64,000 nt of DNA. Origin: Vibrio sp. 10N.286.49.B1. GTDB taxonomy: Bacteria; Pseudomonadota; Gammaproteobacteria; Enterobacterales; Vibrionaceae. Of the stretch, positions 54,900-64,000 are shown in pieces; the first letter of the stretch is position 1, and every line of letters starts with the position of its first letter. A program made the position numbers and the translations under genes. The stretch is taken from assembly GCF_002873335.1 (NCBI RefSeq), contig NZ_MCUW01000009.1:3307-67306 (forward strand), written 5' to 3'. Under the pieces are notes generated by a model. That model searched no databases and was not told where the DNA came from. It saw only the letters and a list, made by a program, of their open reading frames with translations.

Positions 54900-56072
54900 A
54901 TGAAAAAAACGCTCATCGCTTCACTCATCATTACTAGCCAAGTCCACGCAAGCGGATTACTACTTCAAGAGGCCGTCACTGCTAATGCCGGAACCGCTGG
55001 CGCTGGAGATGGTGTCTATACCCAAACAGCGAGTGCTAGCTGGACTAATCCAGCAACAATGACACACATGGGCGAGCAACTCACAACAGTAAACGCTCTC
55101 ATATTGGATCTCAAACTCGACTACGATGACCACAGTACGGTGCCTCAAAACGGTCAAGCAAAAACAACCATGCCATCTATCGGTATATTCCATGTTCGTC
55201 AACTCACTGACGAGATTCACCTAGGCATGAACTTTGGCGTAGTGGGGGGATCTTCTATTGAATATGGTACTGATTGGGCCGGGGCTCCATACCTTAATAA
55301 AGCTTTTATGACTGGGATTCAAATTAACCCTAATCTTAGCTATAAAATTAATGACCATGTTTCATTAGGACTCGGCGCACAAATTAACTATGGTTTACTT
55401 GAGGTATCAACTTCATCCGTACAAAGTAACCTCGATACAGATTGGGCTTATGGCTTTAACTTGGGCGCAATGTACCACCAAGACAATTGGGCTTTAGGTG
55501 TCAGCTATCGTTCAAAAATCAAGCATGAGTTTTCTGTAGAAGCAAGTCTGATGACCGCACCTTATAGCCTCCCTCTGAACACTGAACTTTTGATCCCAAC
55601 CATTGTTGATATAAGTGGTGCTTATGATCTTAATTCACAGCTAACGTTATTGAGCTCTGTCCAACTTCACCAATGGAGTGACTTTGATAAAACACCCATT
55701 TACACCGATATCGGTACAACAAACATCGAACGTAACTGGGATGACGTATGGAAGTTTGCCATAGGAGCGGACTATCAACTAACTAGTACATGGGCACTCA
55801 AGGTTGGTTTTTCTTACGAGACTTCTCCTCAGGATAACCCTTCTTTGCAATGGGTCGATTTGCCTGTTGGTGAACAGTATCGATACTCGGTTGGGGCAAG
55901 TACAGATTGGAACTCGACCAAGGTTGATATATTCTACGAATTTGCCGACTTAGGTACCATGCCAATTACTCGACAAGTGGGTCCAAATCCTGGCCCAATT
56001 GACGGGCTTCCCGACCTAAATGGCGAGTTCTCAGGCCGTATTCATTTCGTAGGTATGAACTTTAGCTTTTAA
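54900..56072 (+). CDS. FadL-family outer-membrane transporter
   Basis: 390 aa. ATG at 54900 starts the signal peptide MKKTLIASLIITSQVHASG, after which the FadL hatch sequence follows (LLLQEAVTANAGTAGAGDGV, ASASWTNPATM). The C-terminus ends in Phe (GMNFSF) as in outer-membrane barrels, with alternating strands throughout. FadL proteins pass hydrophobic molecules across the outer membrane; the location beside the sulfatase suggests an apolar sulfate ester or its product. 146 bases after the HlyD gene. Confidence 0.88.
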   Translation: MKKTLIASLIITSQVHASGLLLQEAVTANAGTAGAGDGVYTQTASASWTNPATMTHMGEQLTTVNALILDLKLDYDDHSTVPQNGQAKTTMPSIGIFHVRQLTDEIHLGMNFGVVGGSSIEYGTDWAGAPYLNKAFMTGIQINPNLSYKINDHVSLGLGAQINYGLLEVSTSSVQSNLDTDWAYGFNLGAMYHQDNWALGVSYRSKIKHEFSVEASLMTAPYSLPLNTELLIPTIVDISGAYDLNSQLTLLSSVQLHQWSDFDKTPIYTDIGTTNIERNWDDVWKFAIGADYQLTSTWALKVGFSYETSPQDNPSLQWVDLPVGEQYRYSVGASTDWNSTKVDIFYEFADLGTMPITRQVGPNPGPIDGLPDLNGEFSGRIHFVGMNFSF

Positions 56073-56584
56073 AGCCTCTTATTTATTAGGCAGGACAATG
56101 ACCTAAATTGTCCTGCCTAATCACCACATAAATCATCACTCGTCTCATCACTCGTCTCATCACCAAGAATAACATTCACTATAATCTTGCTCGCTTTATC
56201 TGCACGTCTTCCACTTTCATGCCCTGAAAAACACGACAAAAACCAATATTGTTAGTCGCATAATCTTGAGGCCTGCTACCTTAAGGTTAACTCACCGCTT
56301 GCACCCACTTACTCGTAATCATATGTTCAATAATAGTAGCGTTGAACCTACCTTATATTCATAACAACCAAAAACATACTCCACACCGCTCAAGATAATC
56401 GATGAAATATACAGGCTAAAAATAAAATCCTGTATTAGAAACTGAGTACTGTTATTCAATAATATCAGCTTCCAAAGGAACCTTTTTAGCTGTACATTAT
56501 TTAAAGACAAAAAAAAGCCAGTAGCGTTAACTACTGGCAAAGGGTCGACAAAAATGTTTTAGCAGTGGGGTTGTTTCAACTAAA
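56073..56584. other. Intergenic stretch with hairpin (56086-56120) and a short 12-bp tandem repeat (56134-56163)
   Basis: A 14-bp stem TTAGGCAGGACAAT / ATTGTCCTGCCTAA lies right after fadL and probably ends its transcript. CATCACTCGTCT occurs twice in tandem at 56134, then CATCAC. The remainder is AT-rich without a supported gene. Confidence 0.6.
56508..56538 (-). terminator. Terminator of the porin gene
   Basis: Stem GCCAGTAG / CTACTGGC with a 6-base loop and a run of eight T on the minus strand, about 50 bases past the porin stop. Confidence 0.85.
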
Positions 56585-57634
56585 TTATAAGTTTACATTC
56601 GCGCGTAAAAACAACTTGTCATCATCTTCAGATGCTACTTTATAATCAGTCACTAATTCTAGATGCTCATTTAAACGGTAAGACGCACCAATTGTGTACC
56701 AGTCGTCTGAATCAAAAGTGTTGCCTTTGTTCGACGTTCTGTCCCAATTGTATTCCTCTAGATTATAGGTTGCGGAAATTGAAAGGTTCATTGTCGCTTG
56801 ATAAGCTGCGCCCAATGCATAACCTTTTGTTTCTTCGTTGTTTACATTCATTGTTTCAACATCGCCAAAATCATATTTAGCGGCGAAGTTGAATTTATCT
56901 AGTACTGCAACAGCGCCGATTGTGTAGACTTTTTCTGAGCGGTTTTGGGCATCGGTTGAATACTCACCCTTCGCGATGTCTACATACGTACCACCAATGA
57001 CAACAGCCCCAAGCGTTGCTGAGCCGCCAACAGCCCATGCATCATTGGTGTGTTCCCATGCGGCACCAACATCGAAGTTTTCACCAAAATAATGATGGTT
57101 AAGTTGCTCATCGGTACAAGCGGCTTCATCCGCTTCTGCGCCTAGGCCATGCTCTTTCGATATATCACCAAAGCCTAAGTACACATCAGCAATACCGCAT
57201 TGCTTACCAAACGTAGTCTTACCTGCGACCGTATTCACACCAAATGTAAAACGGTCCACGTAATTAATTGGGTCTATACGTGTATCATAACCATTCCATT
57301 CATAACGAGCTTCACCACCAATCAAGAGTGAAAAACTATCTGTCACAGCATAGTCTAAATCCGCACCCACTTTAAACATATACGTATGAGCAAAGTTACT
57401 ATCATTCTGGTCATCAAATAATACGTTACCGCCTAGCTCTGCACCAGAATATGCGACACCAGTCAGCTTATCATTTTCAATAAAATCATATAAATTGTTA
57501 GGCTTATCTGCCGTCGAGGACAATTCTGAAATATTTTCTGCAGACGACTGTTCTGATGACGTAATGACAGCATTTGATTCAGCTAAAGCTGGAGCCGCTA
57601 ATATGATGGCAATGGCGTATGCAAGTTTTTTCAT
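56585..57634 (-). CDS. Outer-membrane porin-like protein
   Basis: 349 aa from ATG 57634 (GGGA 7 bases upstream; the TTG at 57646 is rejected). Signal peptide MKKLAYAIAIILAAPALA, then about 50 polar residues, then a beta-barrel of alternating residues with aromatic strand ends (GGEARYEWNGYDTRIDP, GVNTVAGKTTFGKQ). It resembles trimeric gram-negative porins (OmpC/chitoporin-like fold). Two operator-like repeats shared with the sulfatase genes lie upstream. Confidence 0.82.
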   Translation of the reverse strand: MKKLAYAIAIILAAPALAESNAVITSSEQSSAENISELSSTADKPNNLYDFIENDKLTGVAYSGAELGGNVLFDDQNDSNFAHTYMFKVGADLDYAVTDSFSLLIGGEARYEWNGYDTRIDPINYVDRFTFGVNTVAGKTTFGKQCGIADVYLGFGDISKEHGLGAEADEAACTDEQLNHHYFGENFDVGAAWEHTNDAWAVGGSATLGAVVIGGTYVDIAKGEYSTDAQNRSEKVYTIGAVAVLDKFNFAAKYDFGDVETMNVNNEETKGYALGAAYQATMNLSISATYNLEEYNWDRTSNKGNTFDSDDWYTIGASYRLNEHLELVTDYKVASEDDDKLFLRANVNL

Positions 57635-57718
57635 TTTATATCCCAATATTATCGAATTTTGATTAGTACGTTTTGTACTTCCGACATGGATATTGAGATA
57701 GTTTATACTTTCATAATA

Positions 57719-57732
57719 CGGTAATTATACTG
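57719..57732. promoter_or_regulatory. Operator-like inverted repeat, porin proximal copy
   Basis: CGGTA-ATTA-TACTG followed by C, about 85-98 bases before the porin ATG; one mismatch from CAGTA-N4-TACTG. Confidence 0.5.
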
Positions 57733-57767
57733 CTCCACATTAGGATGTGAAGTCGTGATTGGCAATG

Positions 57768-57781
57768 CAGTATATATACTG
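57768..57781. promoter_or_regulatory. Operator-like inverted repeat, porin distal copy
   Basis: CAGTA-TATA-TACTG, the centre of an 18-bp perfect palindrome (57766-57783, TGCAGTATATATACTGCA). 49 bases from the proximal copy, close to an integral number of helix turns. Confidence 0.6.
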
Positions 57782-57858
57782 CAGTGAGACACTATATTGA
57801 TTAAATAGTCATATTTACACCACAATAAAACATTCAATCCTTCACTGTATACGAGGCG

Positions 57859-59163
57859 TTACTTACTCATAAACTGCGCCTGCAAAAACGGCAATAACAA
57901 CAACCCAATCACCGCCGAACATACCGAGATTGCGACAAAAAAGCCGGTCCATTGGTAGTGCTCTTGAATCACCGCCAATGGATAGCCCGATAAGGCCGCC
58001 CCCATATAGGCAAACAAACCAACAAAGCCCGTTGCCGCGCCCACTGAGTCTTTATGTGAGCACTCTGCTGCGGCCATTCCAATCAACATTTGAGGACCAA
58101 AAACAAAGAATCCGATGGCAAAAAAACCCGCCGATTGGAAGACAAAGTTCGTCAATGGCATCAGCCACAGCGCCGCAACCGACAAAAATATGCCCATCGC
58201 AAATATCAGGTTCATTGGGCCTCGATTACCACCAAACAGTTTATCCGAGCCCCACCCCGCAACAAGCGACCCCACAAAGCCGCCTATTTCAAAAAAAGAC
58301 ACCGAGGCATTGGCACTAATTAAACTGTAATGATGCTGCTCTGTCAGATATAGATTGCCCCAATCATTGATGGCCGTGCGGACGATATAGACCAATACAT
58401 AACTGAACGCGAGCAACCAGATATACTTATTATTGAGCACATAGGACCACAATATCTCTTTCGGTTTTAGTCCTATACCGTCGTTCTCTTGCGCTAATTC
58501 CAGCTTGTCATCGCGCCATTGCCCTACCGTTGGTAGCCCCATTGTGGTTGGCTTATCTCTTAGCCGCCAACACAAAAATAGCCCAATTCCAACACTCATC
58601 ACCCCCGGCACAATAAACCCTTCTCGCCAGCTGTAGTGAAAGGTAAGGAACCCCACCAGCAAAGGGATCATCGCTCCACCGACATTATGTGCGGTGTTCC
58701 AAATTGACCAAAAAAAACCCCGCTCTGTGCGTGAATACCAGGTTGTCAGTAGCTTGGAGCAAGATGGCCACCCCCAGCCTTGGAACCAGGCATTTAGCAT
58801 CCACAATGTGGCAAGTACGAATAATGAGCTCGATAGACCAAATACAATATTGATGACACCACTGGCAATCAAGCCAATGCCCATAAAGTAACGAGGGTTA
58901 GCACGGTCTGAAATAATGCCAGATAGAAACTTAGAGAGACCATAGATCAGATAAAACAATGTCCCCATTAAGCCAATATCCCCCTTATCAAGACCGAGGT
59001 CGGCAATCAGCGCTGGAGCGGTGTAATTAAAGGTCTTTCGAGTGAGATAAAAACCCGCATAACCCAAATACATACCCACCATAATATGAAGCCGCCAATA
59101 TCGATACTGGCCATCAACATTCTTTGTCTCATGTGAGCGTGAGGTTTGAGTATTCAAGGGCAT
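57859..59163 (-). CDS. uhpC: UhpC, hexose-phosphate sensor (MFS fold)
   Basis: 434 aa, a 12-helix organophosphate:phosphate antiporter-family protein. It has GMYLGYAGFYLTRKTFNYTA in helix 1 and SKFLSGIISDRANPRYFM, and lies after uhpAB as in E. coli, where UhpC senses external glucose-6-P and activates the kinase UhpB. Distinct from the transporter gene uhpT at 61.5 kb. Confidence 0.9.
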   Translation of the reverse strand: MPLNTQTSRSHETKNVDGQYRYWRLHIMVGMYLGYAGFYLTRKTFNYTAPALIADLGLDKGDIGLMGTLFYLIYGLSKFLSGIISDRANPRYFMGIGLIASGVINIVFGLSSSLFVLATLWMLNAWFQGWGWPSCSKLLTTWYSRTERGFFWSIWNTAHNVGGAMIPLLVGFLTFHYSWREGFIVPGVMSVGIGLFLCWRLRDKPTTMGLPTVGQWRDDKLELAQENDGIGLKPKEILWSYVLNNKYIWLLAFSYVLVYIVRTAINDWGNLYLTEQHHYSLISANASVSFFEIGGFVGSLVAGWGSDKLFGGNRGPMNLIFAMGIFLSVAALWLMPLTNFVFQSAGFFAIGFFVFGPQMLIGMAAAECSHKDSVGAATGFVGLFAYMGAALSGYPLAVIQEHYQWTGFFVAISVCSAVIGLLLLPFLQAQFMSK

Positions 59164-59172
59164 ATCTCTTGT

Positions 59173-60691
59173 TTAAACCAGCGGAAGTTTGGCATCTATG
59201 ACGGTGCCACGCTGTGTATCATGAACATCCATAGAGCTGCGAATAGTCAGTTGACCGCCCAAGGCCTGCACACGCTCTTGCATCCCTTTTAAACCGAACC
59301 CTTTTTGACACTCTTCAAGTCGAAAGCCCACGCCATCGTCGGTAATCATCAACCTTAGCGTAGTATCAATCGACAACGCGATATGAACCTGCGTCGCTTG
59401 CGCGTATTTTTGCGCATTATTCAACGCCTCCTGGCAAAGCCTAAACAAGGTCACCGCCATCGTATCAGAGAGCTCTGTCATAGCATTGTCGTCAACCTCA
59501 AACTCAACATGAACACCAAGTTGTTCAAACTCCATCTCACGGACCATTTGTTTGATGGCCGAGACAACATCAAGATCATCAAGGGTTTTGGGCCGCAGTC
59601 GTGTGAGCAGCCCTTTCGTTGTGTCATAAACGTTCAACGACAAGGACTCAATCGTATTGGCGCAACTCACGCTCAGCTCCGCACTGTTCACGCGTTTGAT
59701 GATGCTTGCTTGCGTTCGTATAGCGGTAATATTTTGTCCAATCTCATCATGTAACTCACGAGCAATATCCTTGCGAACAGACTCCTCAGCTTGAACCAGC
59801 TGCTTTGATAAGTTTTGATTGCGACTCAACTCTTGGCGCAACTTCTGGTTTAGGTCTCGCTGTTTTTGTACCGCGACCCCAAGTAAAATACCGGTGAGCG
59901 ATTGCGCACTGATCGACAATAAAAGATCCGTCACCTCTATCTGAGAGACACCACTTCTTGCAGCAATTAACACACTGCTATTTAGCAGTGTGCCTAACAA
60001 GGCCCCCTGCCAGCCGTAACGAAAAGCCAGCAATATAATAGGGATAGCTAAACAAAACGGGGCGAATCGGCGTAGCTCGTCAGGCAAACCAATCTGCAAC
60101 GATATGCTCGATATAAACAGTAAAGTAATAAGCACGATGGGCTTTATCTGAAACGTAATGGGCTGATGGATAAGATTCGACGTCAGCGGGCGCCAGGTGC
60201 TCTGGAACAGATAATTCCACACCAGATAACAAGTGGGCACCAACATCAAGCCGCCCGTCACCGTCACTAGTCCAACCAAACTTAGCGAGGCCGCATGCCC
60301 GCTCAGTGCCATCATATTGATGATTGCGGTACCGACAATCGCCATCGCTTGCACGGATAAACGCTGCCACTGTGGTCCCGTGTTATAACGCCTTGAAACC
60401 CATGCCACTGGAATACTGGCAATACTTGCCACCAACACGGCCGACCATTGCGGCTGTGCCAATAATACGGCTAGTGATATCGTTAATACCCATTCTGACG
60501 TGTAGATTGCAGGCCAGTACTTTTTTGCACAATGCAGGGTTACCCCTAACCGAAGCGCAAAAGGCAAAAGGCAAAAATAAAATGGCCATTTCGGCATCAT
60601 TCACAAAATAATATGAAATCACCCACAAGCAAAACCAACTGCATAACGTAATGAGCCATGCACTGATGCTGGCGACCAAATAGGTACGCAT
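59173..60691 (-). pseudogene. uhpB: uhpB, sensor histidine kinase, frameshifted in a 7-bp tandem repeat
   Basis: UhpB is the membrane kinase of the Uhp system. The true start is at 60691 ([23 protein letters not shown] overlapping the uhpA stop), but this frame leaves UhpB after residue 43 (MAILFLPFA). The rest, from LRLGVTLHCAKKYWP through the H-box (ARELHDEIGQNITAIRTQ) and ATPase domain, lies in another frame. The switch falls in a heptamer repeat (60557-60577, GCAAAAG twice then GCAAAAA); removing one 7-base unit joins both parts into one full-length UhpB. An internal ATG at 60600 could still give a 475-aa form lacking the first helix. Confidence 0.85.
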
Positions 60692-61302
60692 TAGATGGTA
60701 TCTTGGCGTTGAAACAGCTTGGCGAGTTCGACGTTGTTTTTCAGGGCAAGCTTATCGAGCGCATTCGCGCGGTGGACATGTACGGTTTTATGGCTAAGAC
60801 CTAATCGTAAACCGACAGACTTGACATCCAGGCCTGTGGCTAACAGCTCTGATACCTCGTATTCTCGCTTCGTTAGTTTGGCGATCGACTGCTGATACGG
60901 CCTTGGCGACGCCAGTTTAATCGCAATATCTGGCGTGAGATAACAACCGCCATTGGCACTGGTTTTTACCGCTTGAATCAATTCATCAGGGCTACATCGT
61001 TTTGTCAGATACCCTCGAGCACCCAACTCCAACGCTTTTTCAACCATAGCCGGTGAATCATGGACACTCAACATCACACACGCAGTGCCTTTCGGTATAG
61101 ATTCAAGTAGCACTAAACCGCTCTCATCTTGCATCGAGATATCCAAAATACAGACATCCACTTGGCAAGACGGCAGCCCTTGTTTCGCCTCAGCAACCGA
61201 CCCAAACTCACCCACGACCGTGATATCAGTTTCTAGATTCAACAACTGAGCAAAACCAGAACGAACAATGACGTGATCATCAACTAACGCAACGTGAATC
61301 AT
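60691..61302 (-). CDS. uhpA: UhpA, response regulator of hexose-phosphate uptake
   Basis: 203 aa: receiver domain with phospho-acceptor Asp54 ([14 protein letters not shown]) and a C-terminal LuxR-type helix-turn-helix ([37 protein letters not shown]). Activates uhpT in E. coli. Its stop codon overlaps the uhpB start (TAATG). Located 164 bases downstream of uhpT. Confidence 0.94.
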   Translation of the reverse strand: MIHVALVDDHVIVRSGFAQLLNLETDITVVGEFGSVAEAKQGLPSCQVDVCILDISMQDESGLVLLESIPKGTACVMLSVHDSPAMVEKALELGARGYLTKRCSPDELIQAVKTSANGGCYLTPDIAIKLASPRPYQQSIAKLTKREYEVSELLATGLDVKSVGLRLGLSHKTVHVHRANALDKLALKNNVELAKLFQRQDTI

Positions 61303-61466
61303 GACGAGATACCAAGCAGAAGGGAAAAATGGGGTAACTTAACGCTGCGACATTAAATAATCAAATAGCGATTCGTTCTAAAAAAGCGCTATCTATGACT
61401 CCGCTGACTCAGGCTCGCCAGCATGTGCACGATAGATAACGCCTTAAAGGAAACGAAGAGTACGTA

Positions 61467-62858
61467 TTACGCCTCTAGCTGCTTTAATTCTCTCTTCGCT
61501 TTACGAATTTTTTTCTCTTCAGCGACCGCAACAAATAGCAGTAATACTATGCAAATCGCCGCCGAGGTGTCGAGAGCGGCAAAGGTACCCTTCCAGCCTG
61601 TTAGACCAAAAATAGGGGTGCCATCAGCAATCATGCCCAAGCCCAGCTTGGCAAAGCTATCACCAATCAAGTAAGCAAATGTTCCTTTTACGCCATCGGC
61701 TACACTGATCGCTTTTTTCGGAACAAAACCAACTGCCGCTACGCCAATCAGCAACTGTGGACCAAAGACCAAGAAACCCAACACAAACAACGAGGCGAGG
61801 TACATAAATTCACTGGTCGCATGCTGGTAAAACTCTAGGCAAACAATAATCAAAGCAAGAGAGAAACACGCCACAATGGCTCGACGACCATTCGCCAAAT
61901 CCGATAAATACCCCCACATCAGCGTCCCAACAAGGGCACCAACTTCAAACAAGGTAAAACCAGATATTGCCGTTTCTTTCGACAGGCCCAACTCTTGGTA
62001 GGCATAAACGGTTGACCATTGGTCGATACCGATACGCACGATGTACAAAAAAATGTTGGCAAAACACAGCAACCAAATCACTTTATTCTTCAGAACGTAC
62101 TCGACGAAAATATCGCGCTTTGACATATGATTGTCTTCTGCCGCCATATCTTCTTCACTGATCGTTTCATCAAACAACTCTTCGACTTTACCCAAGCCAT
62201 AGGCTTCTGGTGAGTCATTACCATAGCGAAGACAAAAGAAACCAACGATAAGCGCAATAATTGATGGGAAAATAAACATGCCAATCACATGACCATCAAA
62301 CAGATAGTTTGCACCAAACAGTGCGACGCCCGCTGCGCCCGCACCGCCTACGTTATGCGACATATTCCAAAGCCCAAGGTACGAGCCACGCTTGTTACGC
62401 GGTGTCCACTTGGTAATGGTTGAATAACTAGAGGGACCACCGGTACTTTGGAAAAAACCGCTAAGCGCATAAAAGGCAATCATTAAAAATAAGCTGACGC
62501 TTCCGCCCCCCATACTAAAACTGAAACCAAGCATCGCTAATCCAGAAAGAATCAACATAAAGGGTAAGAACTGCTTGGTATTTTTGCCATCGGCGTAGTA
62601 AGACACGACCGTTTTACCAATACCGTAGGTGATGGAGAACCCTAAGCCAATTAAACCAAGTTCCGTCATTGATAGCCCGTAAGTTGAGATCATATCGTTT
62701 TGCGCGATATTGAAGTTTTTACGGATCAAATACATGGTCATGTAACCAATAAAGACCACAAGGTAGGATTGTAAGAAGGGCTTAAACCACAGCTTACGTC
62801 GCTCTTCGACGGGAAGGTCCAGCGTCGGTTTACGTACTTGCTCTAGAAATTTCAACAT
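61467..62858 (-). CDS. uhpT: UhpT, hexose-phosphate:phosphate antiporter
   Basis: 463 aa, 12 helices. [20 protein letters not shown] and [19 protein letters not shown] are the UhpT/GlpT signature with the substrate-binding Arg in helix 1. It imports glucose-6-P and similar compounds, and in many bacteria also fosfomycin. Unlike E. coli, where uhpT lies after uhpABC, it is placed upstream of uhpA here. Confidence 0.94.
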   Translation of the reverse strand: MLKFLEQVRKPTLDLPVEERRKLWFKPFLQSYLVVFIGYMTMYLIRKNFNIAQNDMISTYGLSMTELGLIGLGFSITYGIGKTVVSYYADGKNTKQFLPFMLILSGLAMLGFSFSMGGGSVSLFLMIAFYALSGFFQSTGGPSSYSTITKWTPRNKRGSYLGLWNMSHNVGGAGAAGVALFGANYLFDGHVIGMFIFPSIIALIVGFFCLRYGNDSPEAYGLGKVEELFDETISEEDMAAEDNHMSKRDIFVEYVLKNKVIWLLCFANIFLYIVRIGIDQWSTVYAYQELGLSKETAISGFTLFEVGALVGTLMWGYLSDLANGRRAIVACFSLALIIVCLEFYQHATSEFMYLASLFVLGFLVFGPQLLIGVAAVGFVPKKAISVADGVKGTFAYLIGDSFAKLGLGMIADGTPIFGLTGWKGTFAALDTSAAICIVLLLFVAVAEEKKIRKAKRELKQLEA

Positions 62859-63020
62859 GGTGAATCCTTAGGCTCTAACTGAATATGCTCTCCTATCAAT
62901 TAAGGAAAGCACCGAATCGTGGTGCACTACCCTCTCGGACAAATCCTGCGTGGCGGTATCTTTAATCCTCCGCAGCGGTATCTGTAGGCGTTTGTTTTAT
63001 TCGTGAGGGGTTGTGTTCAT

Positions 63021-63132
63021 GGGCTAGAGTCTAAAAAAACCAAGGCGCACTGGCTTGAGAGCACATCCTAAGATCCCTAGGAAAAATTCCTACATTGGTG
63101 TGTTCTATCAATAAACCGTGAGGCGTATCACA
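63021..63132 (-). promoter_or_regulatory. Predicted uhpT promoter with CRP and UhpA sites
   Basis: CRP-like CGTGA-GGCGTA-TCACA at 63117-63132, a 15-bp inverted repeat TAGGAA-AAA-TTCCTA at 63078-63092, and a -10-like TAGACT at 63028-63033 (minus). If transcription starts near 63021, the CRP centre is at about -103.5 and the repeat at about -64, the positions known for CRP and UhpA at E. coli uhpT. The 160-base leader contains two direct GCGGTATCT repeats (62953, 62975) 22 bases apart. Confidence 0.6.
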
Positions 63133-63211
63133 ATGTCACAGAACGCCTTCTCGCTCGCATCTCCCAGTCACTTAGGGTTATAATGCGCCCGCTTTCATCT
63201 GGGACATGACT

Positions 63212-63946
63212 ATGATTTCAAAAAACCAATTAAAATTACTTCGCGCGTTAGGCCAAAAAAAACAGCGTAAAGCCCACGGCTTATTCTTAGTCGAGGGTGA
63301 AAAAAACGTGTTGGAGCTCATTGGCACGTCCCTCGCGGTCAAACAAGTCTTTGCCACCCACGAGTTTTTGAGCAGTAATCAAGCCTCTTTGCAGGGTTTT
63401 GAGTGTATCGAGGCTTCGTTAGATGAGTTGACTAAAGCAAGTAGCTTAGTCAGTAACAATGCCGCTGTGGCGATTGTTGAGATCCCACAAATGGCGATAC
63501 CACAAGCTCAAGGATTGATGATCGCCCTAGATGGCGTTTCCGACCCTGGCAACCTTGGGACTATCATTCGCGTTGCCGATTGGTACGGCATTAAGCACAT
63601 TGTGGCAAGCACCGATTGCGCTGACCCTTATAACCCGAAAACCATTCGAGCGACCATGGGTAGCTTTGGTCGTGTTCAGGTGAGCCTTCTCGATCTCCCT
63701 TCGTACCTAGCACAAGCAAATATCCCGGTTTATGGTGCCTTCCTTGAAGGTGAAAGTGTCCATAGCACGACCTTCTCTTCGCAAGGCATTTTGCTGATGG
63801 GCAGTGAATCTCACGGCGTTCGTGAGGAAGCCGCAAAGTATGTGACGGATAAAATCACGATTCCTGCCTTTGGCGGCGCAGAGTCATTAAATGTGGCCAT
63901 GGCGACAGGTATTATTCTCGATAACCTACGTAGACAGCATCACTAG
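63212..63946 (+). CDS. SpoU/TrmH-family RNA 2'-O-methyltransferase
   Basis: 244 aa from ATG 63212, which has GGGA 7 bases upstream (the ATG at 63206 has no room for a ribosome site). N-terminal substrate-binding domain (KAHGLFLVEGEKNVLEL) and the SPOUT knot motifs ALDGVSDPGNLGTIIRVADW, ILLMGSESHGVREE and IPAFGGAESLNVAMATGIIL. It methylates ribosomal RNA ribose; the exact nucleotide is not known from sequence. Its stop codon abuts a tandem repeat. Confidence 0.9.
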   Translation: MISKNQLKLLRALGQKKQRKAHGLFLVEGEKNVLELIGTSLAVKQVFATHEFLSSNQASLQGFECIEASLDELTKASSLVSNNAAVAIVEIPQMAIPQAQGLMIALDGVSDPGNLGTIIRVADWYGIKHIVASTDCADPYNPKTIRATMGSFGRVQVSLLDLPSYLAQANIPVYGAFLEGESVHSTTFSSQGILLMGSESHGVREEAAKYVTDKITIPAFGGAESLNVAMATGIILDNLRRQHH

Positions 63947-63980
63947 TCTTTGGTCTTTGGTCTTTGGTCTTTGGTCTTTA
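63946..63980. repeat. Heptamer tandem repeat (GTCTTTG), four exact copies plus one variant
   Basis: GTCTTTG at 63946, 63953, 63960 and 63967, then GTCTTTA at 63974. The first G is the last base of the methyltransferase stop codon TAG, so copy-number change would not alter that protein but would shift the distance to what lies downstream. Confidence 0.9.
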
Positions 63981-64000
63981 AACAATAAAAAAACGCCATC

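Noticed and set aside
56134..56163. Possible CRISPR-like repeat
   Set aside because: Only two and a half 12-bp units with no spacers; a simple tandem repeat.
56319..56540. 73-codon minus-strand frame after the porin gene
   Set aside because: Runs through the porin terminator and has no ribosome site or family feature.
60383..60691. Separate 102-aa membrane protein gene upstream of uhpB
   Set aside because: Its first 43 residues are the missing start of UhpB; the rest is out-of-frame sequence after the heptamer repeat.

Overview
The window looks like a chromosomal segment of a Vibrio or a close relative (Vibrionaceae). The evidence is the polar-flagellum cluster with the Vibrio-type extras FlgO, FlgP and FlgT, cheV-cheR lying between flgB and flgA, sigma54 and sigma28 promoter motifs, moderate GC and many DyP/Uhp/PTS-type accessory loci. 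No species is claimed.

Layout. (1) 1-16.3 kb: flagellar rod/hook/ring genes. flgK (cut by the left edge), flgJ, I, H, G, F, E, D, C, B, cheR and cheV read leftwards; flgA, flgM and flgN read right; flgP-flgO read left; flgT reads right. Sigma54-type boxes precede flgK, flgB, flgO and flgT, and a sigma28-type box precedes flgM. (2) 16.4-26.8 kb: an intact tRNA-Arg(CCU) followed by two decayed copies of a tRNA 3' end (24.15 kb and 26.7 kb), each followed by a hairpin. The first interval holds a LacI regulator diverging from a mannose-family PTS operon with three sugar isomerases/epimerases; the second holds a dCache-GGDEF diguanylate cyclase. (3) 26.9-34.3 kb: a split fructose-type PTS (EIIA and EIIBC), a GH38 alpha-mannosidase, a GH13 sugar phosphorylase and a divergent RpiR-type regulator, best read as uptake and breakdown of mannosylglycerate/glucosylglycerate-type compatible solutes. 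(4) 34.5-40.7 kb: single genes: an M23 peptidase, an EmrD-like efflux pump, an unusual lipoprotein, a BOF protein and a DyP peroxidase.

(5) 40.9-57.6 kb: a periplasmic arylsulfatase, an anaerobic sulfatase-maturating radical SAM enzyme heading an eight-gene train (two exported proteins, MoxR ATPase, DUF58, DUF4381, two VWA proteins, BatD-like), a LuxR-type regulator, a DUF3302-like/HlyD/FadL operon and a porin. An inverted repeat with half-sites C[ACG]GTA and TACTG and a constant 4-bp spacer precedes the sulfatase, the maturase operon, the HlyD/FadL operon and (twice) the porin. This makes the block look like one co-regulated system for handling an extracellular sulfate ester, and it is the most interesting candidate in the window. 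(6) 57.8-62.9 kb: uhpC, uhpB, uhpA and uhpT for hexose-phosphate sensing and uptake; uhpB is frameshifted inside a 7-bp tandem repeat, and the uhpT promoter shows a CRP-like site and a UhpA-box candidate at E. coli-like positions. (7) 63.2 kb to the end: a SpoU/TrmH rRNA methyltransferase followed by a separate heptamer tandem repeat.

All calls come from reading the sequence and from knowledge of the families; no database search was run.
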